Assembly: GCA_018818065.1 (NCBI GenBank)
Contig: JAHISV010000009.1
Location: forward strand, 304,867 to 368,866
Length of the DNA stretch: 64,000 nt
Origin: Bacteroidota bacterium
GTDB taxonomy: Bacteria; Bacteroidota; Ignavibacteria; Ignavibacteriales; Melioribacteraceae
Direction of reading: 5' to 3'
Shown: positions 29,001-36,646 of the stretch, piece after piece
Position numbering within the stretch: position 1 is the stretch's first letter
How the letters are laid out: each line of letters opens with the position of its first letter
Made by a program: the position numbers and the translations under genes
Notes under the pieces: generated by a model
Seen by the model: only the letters and a program-made list of their open reading frames with translations
What the model was told of the DNA's origin: nothing
The model's database searches: none

Positions 29001-30363
29001 CAGTGTAATAAACCTGATCAAAACCCTCCCAAACATTTTCAATTTGATTTATGGGATTTGTTCGCCCAAACTCAACATAGTTTAATCGGCCTGAAACTTG
29101 ATTTGCACTTTGTCCAAGAAGCAAATTAGCAGTAAACAGCCCATTCATACCATCAAGATTAAACCCGACTCCGTCTTGTCCCCGATGTCTGCCCAGAACA
29201 CCGTCATTGAAAATCGATAAATTCATCCTTCCATTGGTATGGACTAATTCTTCCTGAGCATGAGCATTCACCCAAATATTGTATGTTTTATCGTCAGTAC
29301 CAGCCGGATTGGCTGCATTAACATTAAACGAATGCCAACCCACCTGATTAATACTGGGGGTCCAGGATAGAAGTCCGGTTTGTTGATTTATTGACATTCC
29401 ATCCGGGAAATTGCTAATAGAAAAATTTGGATAATTATATCCTGCGCTCGGAATTATTATCTCAAAATTTTCGCCGACAGTTGCGCTGACATTATCAAGA
29501 TCCGAAAGTGTTGGCGGGATGGACACTTCAGAACCTGGAATAAATGAAACAAATGAAGCATCGTTTTGTACTTGTAAATCGTTGTGGTATTCTGTTTTAT
29601 CGATTGTTGCCGGGAATATCCCATTAACCTCTGTGGCCTCATCGAGTGGCCAGTATCCCATCAAACCAGGCTCATTTCCATTCAAAGTAACATTCATTGA
29701 GGCATTAATTTCATTTTGTGAACGAACAACATTCCAAACTCTTACTTCATCAATCAAACCATCAAAATATCTTTCTACATTTTTTAATCCGCCTATGTAA
29801 AATCCTGCGTCTCCAACACCGATACTTTCATGATATTCTACTTCAGCAACAAGATTCCCATTTTTATAAAGCCGGGCAAAAGATCCATCATAAGTACCGG
29901 CAATGTGTACCCATTCTCCTGCCAAAGCCGGATCCGGGTCGTTAGCAAAAGCAGCGTTTTGAGGAACACTGCCATCAGATATTCCAAAGGTAAAAACCGG
30001 TTTATCTTCTTCTGTCCAGTTCCCAATTGTCAAGTCATAGGCTCTCCATGGTTCGCCATCAATGTATGGACGGGATAATATTATTTTTGAACTCTGTTGC
30101 TCCGGAAGTGCAATTGGAAAAACCCAAGCCTCAATTGTGAGGGCATGACCTGTAATTACATATGCTGAATTATTAGCATTAGGATTAATAGGACTGCTAT
30201 CCAATACTCTGATACGGGCGTTATTATTAAAATAAGCGGACCCGGTATTCACCAGAAGCTGTTTTGAAGGTTGTGATCCATTATTGTTTTCAAAAAAGTC
30301 ATTCTGCCCGAATAAAGAAAAAGACCAGAGCAAAATAATTATTAAACCGAATGTTTTTTTCAT
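26038..30363 (-). CDS. Large T9SS-exported surface protein with LamG, Ig-like and BACON domains
   Basis: A 1441-residue protein with a signal peptide. Modules: a LamG/concanavalin-like domain (about 50-220, LTIEAWVFP ... GLIDEVRVWN); an Ig-like domain (about 275-365); a large unassigned middle (about 370-635); a GGETLEAGSTYDITW beta-sandwich (about 645-725); a second jelly-roll-like region (about 740-895, FEDGDALGWEL); a BACON domain (about 905-995, SWNVSAGAG ... NANWLTL); and a C-terminal T9SS type A sorting domain (NNYPNPFNLSTKI, ending KKMVLIK). No catalytic motif was recognised; carbohydrate or surface binding is the likely role. It lies within the caspase/cyclase neighbourhood, but shared function is not proven. 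Confidence 0.8.
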   Translation of the reverse strand: MKKTFGLIIILLWSFSLFGQNDFFENNNGSQPSKQLLVNTGSAYFNNNARIRVLDSSPINPNANNSAYVITGHALTIEAWVFPIALPEQQSSKIILSRPYIDGEPWRAYDLTIGNWTEEDKPVFTFGISDGSVPQNAAFANDPDPALAGEWVHIAGTYDGSFARLYKNGNLVAEVEYHESIGVGDAGFYIGGLKNVERYFDGLIDEVRVWNVVRSQNEINASMNVTLNGNEPGLMGYWPLDEATEVNGIFPATIDKTEYHNDLQVQNDASFVSFIPGSEVSIPPTLSDLDNVSATVGENFEIIIPSAGYNYPNFSISNFPDGMSINQQTGLLSWTPSINQVGWHSFNVNAANPAGTDDKTYNIWVNAHAQEELVHTNGRMNLSIFNDGVLGRHRGQDGVGFNLDGMNGLFTANLLLGQSANQVSGRLNYVEFGRTNPINQIENVWEGFDQVYYTEYNDAKAQDPIDVTIAQRSHCISTDATRNFIIVEYAVINNSDAKLNDLYIGIAADWDIGSAYNNLGGFDESRNLSYMYEDPATVANISNPNYYGIVALNSQVSGHRVWFNSVDFDENSDISYFEALTNRFDILNQPGDVRAIIGTGPYTIPTDVMAKSVFALVAGVNLEDLQAQADDAINTYASFAPSITLNSPNGGETLEAGSTYDITWDSQNVETVALVYSSDNAVTWSVITTEDANIGTYTWTVPNTPSSECFVGITYVNDINVNDVSDSPFVINAALPTYTTEYFVDDFEDGDALGWELDNSWHVADVDGNHVLAGGDPSWQGAFIGDNSWKNYQVSIDFKILSGAMQLSFKNNTANNYRYIINVDASINYVTFSKSDTQTDTSIDEIDLIVQTNQWHNLVAYYYDDHVRVYFNNRLIFSYMDPVPIQYGRVWISNAPNSSIYIDNVRVLGEIKLACNPSSWNVSAGAGIKHFTITSNAPWNVSSNANWLTLDPTTGSGDETIAVNYYANLGTTSRSASIIVTSINASASDAPITLTVTQAGNSYPTTITLSNTVSFPNHDDPGDYRDTDYRLVGFPGNSGRSISSFLSGSQSTNWQVYRDNGTNGDRSSYYVVYDGGSLFNCTIGRAFWIINKGTLTISDVEVSAADVNSDGMISVPLAASRWNLITSPIWSSVAWSIIRTINGDVQAPTYWNGTSLTVASSLDPYRGYIFDNTGSTRTELLVPAPGFERLYKEENIYEWKIDIAVSNGEFEDKTTSLGISENASRELDNFDARKGRIFGEIPMAYFYRPDWDENNSMFRSDIRSSIEGIEEWDFVVSSRLNDEINLTFESIAEVPDEYDVFLVDNNLAKSVNLREEAIYTFTSSRTETPMCLLIGEENLIENKLEEITPRDFELINNYPNPFNLSTKIGVKIPEREDIVLEVYNILGQKIKTIYKGRLDSGIHYFDWDARDDYGAIVTSGIYLCRMNTLKNILSKKMVLIK

Positions 30364-30466
30364 GACATGTGACTCTTATTTAATGTCCAAAAGTTATTTT
30401 CGGAGATAACAAACAGAAAGATTCAACGAAATCAGGAATTGAATTCAGCAGAAATTAATGCAAAAC

Positions 30467-31849
30467 TTATTTTTTAATTTTAATTATTATTGGAATAATG
30501 CTCCTTTCATAATCTCTGGATTCAAACTGTATTGAATCATCAACAGTTAACTTCATTTTATCTTTGTCCACAATTTTATCCTGTAAGATTTTTGGTATTT
30601 GAACTACAGGGTTTTCCGATATGCCTTGTTGTTTCAGGAGACTGTCAAAATCCAATTCATCCTTCGAGTATAAAAAACAGAAATAACTCGCTTCTTCTGA
30701 GTCATCTATCATGTAATAATTATCTTCATCAGGCAAGGCAAAGTTGCTTGTACTGTAGGGGAAATAAGCGAGAGTCCGTTCATTAAATGGAAACAGTTTC
30801 GTTGGTTCAGAGGAATAATCGACACCGAAGGCATAGATAAAAGCGGGCTCATTATTTTTAAGAAGTACTTTAAAGAAAGTGCCTTCGAAATAATTTTCTT
30901 TTGTTTCGAAAAAATTCCCATAGTTATTAAGTTCCATCTTTGCGCCTTCTTTGGTTATGAGTTGAATACTCCCTGATAAATCCGGAACTTCAAGGTCCTT
31001 TCGGGGAATTTCAAACAACTCGAAAGCCATGTAACAGAACTTGTTAAAATCCGCGTACTTCATCCATACAAAACCACTATTGGCCCACCTCTTCCCCCAG
31101 CTATTCATTATTTCGAAGGCGCCTCCATACTTATCGTCATCGTAACTGACAATTACCACAGCATGTCCGGTGGAACCTTTTGTTGTATAGTCTTCCGGTT
31201 TAGGTTGAATTACGTCACCTGTCACTTTACCAAAGGGCCAATGCATACCTATTACAACAGGCAATGATTCTGCAATGCTCTTCTTTACATTGTTTATCTT
31301 ATAGTCAACCTCATTCTTGTCATAAAAAAGCTGTCGATATTTGAAAATTCTGTTCTCAGCGGCGTCTACCTTTTCAGATTCTTTTATTTCTCTCTTGCAT
31401 TCATTCCCAAATTCATTCAGTGAAAGACATCCAATATCCTTTAAGGCATCAAGCGCCATATCCATAGAAGCTCCATTACTGCATTTCGTGTCAGTCGGGC
31501 CTTTTACAAGATTATAAATAAAGTAAGGGGAATACACATTCTGATCAATTTTATCCTTCTCCCAGTTTTGGTTAATTGCTGAGAGAATTGTTCTGCCTCC
31601 GTATGCTGTAGCCCAGCCGGTGCATGTACCTGTTAAACCCTGATGACCTGGTGTTGGTGCAAATGACTTGATACTCATTGACTTTGGCAGGTTTTGGTAA
31701 TCACCTCTCATTAAGGGTGCTGTCTGTGGTGTATTCTGATAATACTCTTCATCCAATAGGAGACCCATCCCATATTCCTGGGCTGGCACATTGAACGAGA
31801 AGAGAATCAGAAATATAAAGATTCCGTTTAGTAAGATTTTCAATCGCAT
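30467..31849 (-). CDS. Secreted papain-like (C1) cysteine protease with DUF4384-like C-terminal domain
   Basis: A 460-residue protein with a signal peptide (1 to about 24, ending VPAQ). The C1 catalytic residues are all present: Q70 in GHQG (oxyanion), C76 in GTCTGWA, H229 in TGHAVVIVSY and N249 in MNSWGKRW. After the protease, about residues 300-410 (FFKVLLKNNEPAFIYAF ... FPYSTSN ... LPDEDNYYMID) resemble DUF4384, a beta domain also present as a separate gene three genes upstream in this map (33963-34559). There is no T9SS signal, so it is probably periplasmic. Gaps of 103 bases to the LamG gene and 165 to the cyclase leave room for separate promoters. Confidence 0.85.
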   Translation of the reverse strand: MRLKILLNGIFIFLILFSFNVPAQEYGMGLLLDEEYYQNTPQTAPLMRGDYQNLPKSMSIKSFAPTPGHQGLTGTCTGWATAYGGRTILSAINQNWEKDKIDQNVYSPYFIYNLVKGPTDTKCSNGASMDMALDALKDIGCLSLNEFGNECKREIKESEKVDAAENRIFKYRQLFYDKNEVDYKINNVKKSIAESLPVVIGMHWPFGKVTGDVIQPKPEDYTTKGSTGHAVVIVSYDDDKYGGAFEIMNSWGKRWANSGFVWMKYADFNKFCYMAFELFEIPRKDLEVPDLSGSIQLITKEGAKMELNNYGNFFETKENYFEGTFFKVLLKNNEPAFIYAFGVDYSSEPTKLFPFNERTLAYFPYSTSNFALPDEDNYYMIDDSEEASYFCFLYSKDELDFDSLLKQQGISENPVVQIPKILQDKIVDKDKMKLTVDDSIQFESRDYERSIIPIIIKIKK

Positions 31850-32014
31850 AACAATCTATTATTAAGGTTGAATTTCTACTTTAACAGGAAAGGATAAAAA
31901 GAATATACAATTTTTTAGATAAAATCAGCACTGATATGAAACACAATTATTTGCAATTATACACGCAAAATAATATTTAATTTTCATATCTGTTTTAGAT
32001 ATTTGATCGCGTTC

Positions 32015-33976
32015 TTAGTGGTTCAGGTCGTAAACTTCAAAAACTTCAACCGCGGTCTCTTTTCCCTTAACTTTAATCACATCTAATTGCCGAATTTTGA
32101 ATTCTTCTCTATTTAATTCATCATAAGTAAATCTTGAAATAAGAATACTAGTATGAAACATTTTATTAGCTTGTTCAAGTCTTGAAGCGAGGTTCACAGA
32201 GTCACCAATAACCGTGTAATTGAAAACACTTTCTGTACCTATATTACCAACAACCATATTACCCGTATTAATTCCAATTCTCGACTTAACCTCCGGCAGT
32301 CCTTCTGTTTTCAATTGAACATTCAGATCAGCTAATTTTTGCTCCATATCCAATCCGGCACGAACTGCTCGGGTGGCATGGTCATCCATAGATAGAGGTG
32401 CTCCAAATATAGCCATTATTGAGTCCCCAATATATTTATCAATCGTACCACCGTGCTTTATTATAATTTCAGTCATATATGTAAAATAGAGCTTCAGTAA
32501 TCTAACAAGTTTATCAGGTTCAAGATTTTCTGATATTGTTGTAAAACTCACCAGATCAGTGAATAAAACTGTTAACCATTTTTCTTCGCCGCCAAGTTGT
32601 AAAGATTTAGGATTTTCCAGTAACTCATTCACAACTTCGGGAGAAATGTAATGTGAGAAGGCTGTTTTAATGAATGCTCTTTCACGGGAGATCAATAAAA
32701 AATCACTCGAAACAAGAGATAATATCATTATTCCCAAGCTACTTGAAATGGCGATCACAGGGAAAAGATTGAAATTAATAAATTCAATCCAAGTGAAAAC
32801 CGCCAAAAAGAGTAAAATGACAACACTTGCCGAGTAAATTACCCAGGGACTTTTGAATATGGAAAGAGTCATCAAGATTAATGATAATATCAAGAAGAAA
32901 AGGAGTGTCCAACCAAAAGACCATTTTTGAAAGAACTGGTTTGTGAGTAAAGAATTTAGCAGTGCAGCATGCATTGATACAAGCGGTGAATCTTTTTCAA
33001 TGGGCGTATTAGAAATATCTGATGTTCCTGTTGCTACGTCGCAGATCAGAACAAACTTCCCCTCAAAAAAAGTAGAAATATTTCCATAAAGCAATGGATT
33101 AGAAATATCTTCCATCAATCGATAAATACTCATATATGCAAAGTCTTTACTCCACTCCTTGATGAATGGTATGTAAGTTTCTCCCTTCTCATTAATTGGA
33201 ATTATAACATCTTCATTTAGCCAGTTGTCATCTGTAGCTGGAATAGTAATTTTATCTCCCCAGTTTATGATTACTTCGCTAAACGAAGACTCTACATAGT
33301 CAAGAAATATAGAAAGTGAGAATGTAGGATAAAAAACGGAGTCAACTTTTATAAGCATGATGGCGTGCCTCAATATACCATCCTCATCATTCTTAATACT
33401 AATATGCCCGCTCTTATTAGTAGCAGAAAAAAAATTAGTGTACTGAGTAAGAGCTCTGCTTGCTATGTATGGATTTCCATCACCATTTTCCTCTGGCGCT
33501 TCGAATACCCGCAGGTTTTCTTTCTCGATAATAATATTCTTAATATTATCAGATTCATCTCCAGTTGTAATTGCAAAGGCAACTGGCAGATAAACATTCC
33601 CATTTCTGCTAAAAGATTTGGACAGAGCATTATCAGATGTAGAATCACTAGGATAGGCAAAAATGATATCCGCAGCCGTTGCTGCTGGCTGGAATTGATC
33701 TAAGGTATCAATCACTTTTGAAAATAAACTTCTGTCAAGAACGTTTTTTTTAAAATAATCTCTGTACGTCTCATCCGTAATTGCTAAATAAACAATTCTT
33801 TCGGAGGACTTTGATCCATATCCATTATTAACAGCATATTCGTAAAATATATCGAGCGTCTGAAAATCAAGTATAGTCCAGATATTTCCACGTAAAATCC
33901 AAAAAACTAAAATGACAAAAAGAGTAAAGCTGTTGATAATCAGTCCATGTTTTACAATGCGGCTAGATTTTAACAT
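32015..33976 (-). CDS. CHASE2-domain class III adenylate/guanylate cyclase
   Basis: A 653-residue inner-membrane receptor cyclase. An N-terminal transmembrane helix (about 12-28) leads to an extracytoplasmic CHASE2 sensor domain (about 35-345). Three membrane helices (about 355-428) follow, then a cytoplasmic class III cyclase domain (about 460-650). Metal-binding aspartates D474 (LFTDLVSFT) and D518 (YIGDSIMAIFG) are present, as are K514 and the NLASRLEQ transition-state motif. The Lys and the following VIGDSVN suggest ATP as substrate, so cAMP is likely but unproven. The start overlaps the end of the DUF4384-like gene by 14 bases, indicating tight coupling with that periplasmic protein. Confidence 0.92.
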   Translation of the reverse strand: MLKSSRIVKHGLIINSFTLFVILVFWILRGNIWTILDFQTLDIFYEYAVNNGYGSKSSERIVYLAITDETYRDYFKKNVLDRSLFSKVIDTLDQFQPAATAADIIFAYPSDSTSDNALSKSFSRNGNVYLPVAFAITTGDESDNIKNIIIEKENLRVFEAPEENGDGNPYIASRALTQYTNFFSATNKSGHISIKNDEDGILRHAIMLIKVDSVFYPTFSLSIFLDYVESSFSEVIINWGDKITIPATDDNWLNEDVIIPINEKGETYIPFIKEWSKDFAYMSIYRLMEDISNPLLYGNISTFFEGKFVLICDVATGTSDISNTPIEKDSPLVSMHAALLNSLLTNQFFQKWSFGWTLLFFLILSLILMTLSIFKSPWVIYSASVVILLFLAVFTWIEFINFNLFPVIAISSSLGIMILSLVSSDFLLISRERAFIKTAFSHYISPEVVNELLENPKSLQLGGEEKWLTVLFTDLVSFTTISENLEPDKLVRLLKLYFTYMTEIIIKHGGTIDKYIGDSIMAIFGAPLSMDDHATRAVRAGLDMEQKLADLNVQLKTEGLPEVKSRIGINTGNMVVGNIGTESVFNYTVIGDSVNLASRLEQANKMFHTSILISRFTYDELNREEFKIRQLDVIKVKGKETAVEVFEVYDLNH

Positions 33977-34559
33977 CGAACGTATACGTTTTTATAAGAA
34001 AATTCTTCCCCACATACGATTTCAGACTCAACTCTGATTTTCCCCTAATATTTCCAGCCATAGAGATTCTCTGCCCCGGTACTTCATTCTGCATAACCTG
34101 ACTTTCAGAAATTAATTCATCCTCTTTATTCTTCCATTCACTTGAGGAGGTTCCATTTTCCATAAAGAATTTATCAACATCTTTTATAGGATGATGTGTG
34201 ATTAAAACTGTTAATACCTCTTTTACACTTGTACCATCAATTGTGTAGGTAGAATCACTGGCAGGAAGAATGTAGAGAACTTTACTCTTAAGGCTATCCA
34301 TCAACAATAAAGAAGAATGTTTACTATCACTATGAATTAAGTATAACAGGCAATTCTCCTCAGGATAAAGAAAAATTTGGAGATTGTCACCTGATCGCAG
34401 TCTGTCAAGTGTAAGAGCAGCTCTTTCTGTTCTTTGGCTTTTTTTTCCACTGATTATTTTAATACCAATTTCGGAGCTGACAATACTTTGGGCAAGAGAA
34501 ACACTACTGAGGAATAGGAAAATTACTAAGTTGAAGATAAAGCCATTCACTTTATTCAT
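33963..34559 (-). CDS. Exported DUF4384-like protein coupled to the CHASE2 cyclase
   Basis: A 198-residue protein with a signal peptide (about 1-23, ending SLAQS). Residues of about 40-150 (GDNLQIFLYPEENCLLYLIHSDSKHS ... YILPASDSTYTID ... EVLTVLITHHPI) follow the DUF4384 pattern of paired strands ending in a helix. GGAGAAG lies seven bases before the ATG. It overlaps the cyclase gene by 14 bases and is first in the run. DUF4384 is known mostly as an accessory domain of bacterial caspases and kinases. Here it could act as the periplasmic partner or ligand of the CHASE2 domain, which is inference. Confidence 0.7.
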   Translation of the reverse strand: MNKVNGFIFNLVIFLFLSSVSLAQSIVSSEIGIKIISGKKSQRTERAALTLDRLRSGDNLQIFLYPEENCLLYLIHSDSKHSSLLLMDSLKSKVLYILPASDSTYTIDGTSVKEVLTVLITHHPIKDVDKFFMENGTSSSEWKNKEDELISESQVMQNEVPGQRISMAGNIRGKSELSLKSYVGKNFLIKTYTFDVKI

Positions 34560-34855
34560 CTCATTTCTTCTCCATCATGTTAGGTAGAAATTAACATAAC
34601 GAAATCAAACAATCAATTTAATTTATAAGCATAAAGAGAATTCCGTTTGTATGCCTTTCCTAAAAAGTGTGATATGTACTGCAAAATATTCAGAAAATTA
34701 TCCATTCCTTATTACCATTTTAATAAATTGATTTTAACATAAGAATGTGTTAATATTTTAGTAATCCAATTACACTCAACTCCCTCTTCTGAATATTACG
34801 TTAATTCATAAGCCTGCTATAAATTAATACTCATTAATATTTGATGGAGTTGACC
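34560..34855. promoter_or_regulatory. Divergent intergenic region between the DUF4384/cyclase run and the plus-strand gene
   Basis: About 296 AT-rich bases between two divergent starts. On the plus side TGCTATAAA (34815-34823) is an extended -10 element placed about 33 bases before the ATG at 34856, without a good -35. On the minus side TTGATT and TAATTT are separated by 17 bases (within about 34588-34617) shortly before the DUF4384-like gene. Both are weak matches, but the divergent layout requires promoters here. Confidence 0.4.
34846..34849 (+). promoter_or_regulatory. Ribosome binding site for the plus-strand gene
   Basis: GGAG six bases before the ATG at 34856. It favours that start over the TTG/ATG pair at 34841-34846, which overlaps the site itself. 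Confidence 0.55.
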
Positions 34856-35308
34856 ATGAAAAGGTTAATACTTCCACTCACACTTTTACTACTTCTCCTG
34901 CTTTCTACGAGCGACCTCCTTGCACAGAAGGAAGTCTATGATATGATTGGTAAGAAGATGAATAATGTGATCAAAACTTTTGGTAAACCAACTTATCATG
35001 ATAAGAGTAATCCTGATCTTGAGTGTATTTTTTACCAGACAAAAGATCATAGAATTGCTTTTGTCGGGAATCAAAACGGGATATACCAGGTTGAAAAATG
35101 CGTCTTCTATAATGGTAAAAATGCCGCAAGTAACAGTTTTACACAAATGCTAAAAAAATGCTGCCAGAAAGGATTTGAGGTTGATAGCCTTGATACATAT
35201 GAGTATGAGCTTAAGTATTCAGGTATAACAATGAACCTTTCTTTATATGAGAATTCTGTTCTTAATAAATTTGAAGTTAGAATAAAAGCATCTGGGAATG
35301 AGGGCTAA
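34856..35308 (+). CDS. Small exported protein of unknown function
   Basis: The only well-supported plus-strand gene in the window, encoding 150 residues. A strongly hydrophobic Leu-rich signal peptide (1 to about 24, ending DLLAQ) is followed by a compact domain beginning YDMIGKKMNNVIKTFGKP. This is reminiscent of the SmpA/BLIP-like 'G-x-x-x-xxVxxxFGxP' start of small envelope proteins, but too short to assign. Four Cys residues follow, two adjacent (KKCCQK). An extended -10 box lies upstream. It points away from the cyclase genes and toward the end of the mannan-type operon. Confidence 0.65.
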   Translation: MKRLILPLTLLLLLLLSTSDLLAQKEVYDMIGKKMNNVIKTFGKPTYHDKSNPDLECIFYQTKDHRIAFVGNQNGIYQVEKCVFYNGKNAASNSFTQMLKKCCQKGFEVDSLDTYEYELKYSGITMNLSLYENSVLNKFEVRIKASGNEG

Positions 35309-35505
35309 ATTAACACTATCAATTGTTATTGTTAAAATTCGAAATCTTTTCAACAGGGTCAGGCATGGGCGGACCTGTTACATTGCCAAAACAGTTGATA
35401 CAACAAAGTAGAAATTTAGGATATGTTAATTTCTTAATCCACGATGGATTGATAGGATACTATTATCCTAAAAGAACAGTTTCCCCAATAATATTAGCTG
35501 ACAGC

Positions 35506-36597
35506 TTAAGCAAGCCTATATTGTGTTGTTAAATCAAAAAAGTGAAGATTTTCTCTATCCAACTTCAACCCGATTTTTTCTAAAGGTTTTACATTACATG
35601 ATGGATGTAAACGGGAAATCATCTGTTTGTCATCTACCTGATAATAAATAAATATTTCGTTACCCATTGGTTCAACAACATCTACCATCACTTCTAAATC
35701 CGATTCTTTTTCTCCCGCATCTACAATGTCTTCCGGACGAACACCTAGTATCACTTCTTTCCCGGTATAGCTATCCAGTAATTTGGCATATTTTTCTGGC
35801 AGGCTAATTTTTGCAGAAACACCCTTAGGAATAAATTGCAATCCAGATCCAATTGTTATTGTGCCAGTCATAAAATTCATAGATGGACTTCCGATAAATC
35901 CTGCGACAAATAAATTTGCCGGATGATTGTACATATTCAAAGGAGTATCAATCTGGTGAATAACACCATCTTTCATAACTACTATCCTGTCACCCATGGT
36001 CATAGCTTCAGTCTGATCATGCGTTACGTATACTATAGTTGCTTCAAGTTTTTTATGAAGCTTTGAAATTTCGGTCCTCATCTGAACCCGCAATTTAGCG
36101 TCGAGGTTACTTAATGGTTCATCGAAGAGAAATACCTTAGGATCCCTGACCAATGCCCTGCCAACGGCAACACGCTGACGCTGTCCGCCTGAAAGTTGTT
36201 TTGGCTTTCGCTCCAATAACTCCTCGAGGTCGAGTATTTCAGCTGCATTCTGCACTGTCTCTTTTATTTTCACCTTATCCATTTTTCTTATTTTCAAACC
36301 AAATGCCATGTTTTCAAAAACAGTCATGTGGGGATACAAGGCATAGTTCTGGAACACCATGGCAATGTCCCTGTCTTTTGGCTCAATATCATTTACACAT
36401 TTTCCATCAATGTAGATTTTTCCTGAAGTAGATTCTTCCAATCCCGCGATCATCCGTAAGGTAGTGGATTTACCGCAACCGGATGGCCCGACTAAAACAA
36501 CAAACTCTTTATCATTTATTTCGAATGATATATTATCAACCGCTATTTTTTTATTATCAAAAACCTTCGAGATATTTTCAAATTTTACATTGGCCAT
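35506..36597 (-). CDS. Sugar ABC transporter ATPase (MalK/MsmK/UgpC type)
   Basis: A 363-residue ATPase with a complete ABC domain: Walker [11 protein letters not shown]-loop [11 protein letters not shown], signature [15 protein letters not shown], Walker [15 protein letters not shown] and switch VTHDQTEAM. The C-terminal OB/TOBE regulatory region (about 235-363) is typical of sugar importers. Start at 36597 is set by GAGGA five bases upstream; a GTG twelve bases earlier falls within that site's leader. It is the last gene of the long operon, far from its probable permease partners at 51903-53568, which lack their own ATPase. Confidence 0.93.
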   Translation of the reverse strand: MANVKFENISKVFDNKKIAVDNISFEINDKEFVVLVGPSGCGKSTTLRMIAGLEESTSGKIYIDGKCVNDIEPKDRDIAMVFQNYALYPHMTVFENMAFGLKIRKMDKVKIKETVQNAAEILDLEELLERKPKQLSGGQRQRVAVGRALVRDPKVFLFDEPLSNLDAKLRVQMRTEISKLHKKLEATIVYVTHDQTEAMTMGDRIVVMKDGVIHQIDTPLNMYNHPANLFVAGFIGSPSMNFMTGTITIGSGLQFIPKGVSAKISLPEKYAKLLDSYTGKEVILGVRPEDIVDAGEKESDLEVMVDVVEPMGNEIFIYYQVDDKQMISRLHPSCNVKPLEKIGLKLDRENLHFFDLTTQYRLA

Positions 36598-36602
36598 TTT
36601 GG

Positions 36603-36607
36603 TCCTC
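36603..36607 (-). promoter_or_regulatory. Ribosome binding site of the ABC ATPase
   Basis: GAGGA on the minus strand, five bases before the ATG at 36597. It rules against the upstream GTG start at 36609. Confidence 0.55.
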
Positions 36608-36646
36608 ACTTAGTCAATTTTGAGATAACTTCAACATATATCATCT

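Noticed and set aside
35323..35532. A 69-codon plus-strand frame after the small exported protein
   Set aside because: It has no Shine-Dalgarno, starts with TTG, overlaps the end of the ABC ATPase gene and shows no family motif. It could be a remnant, but there is no support for a gene.
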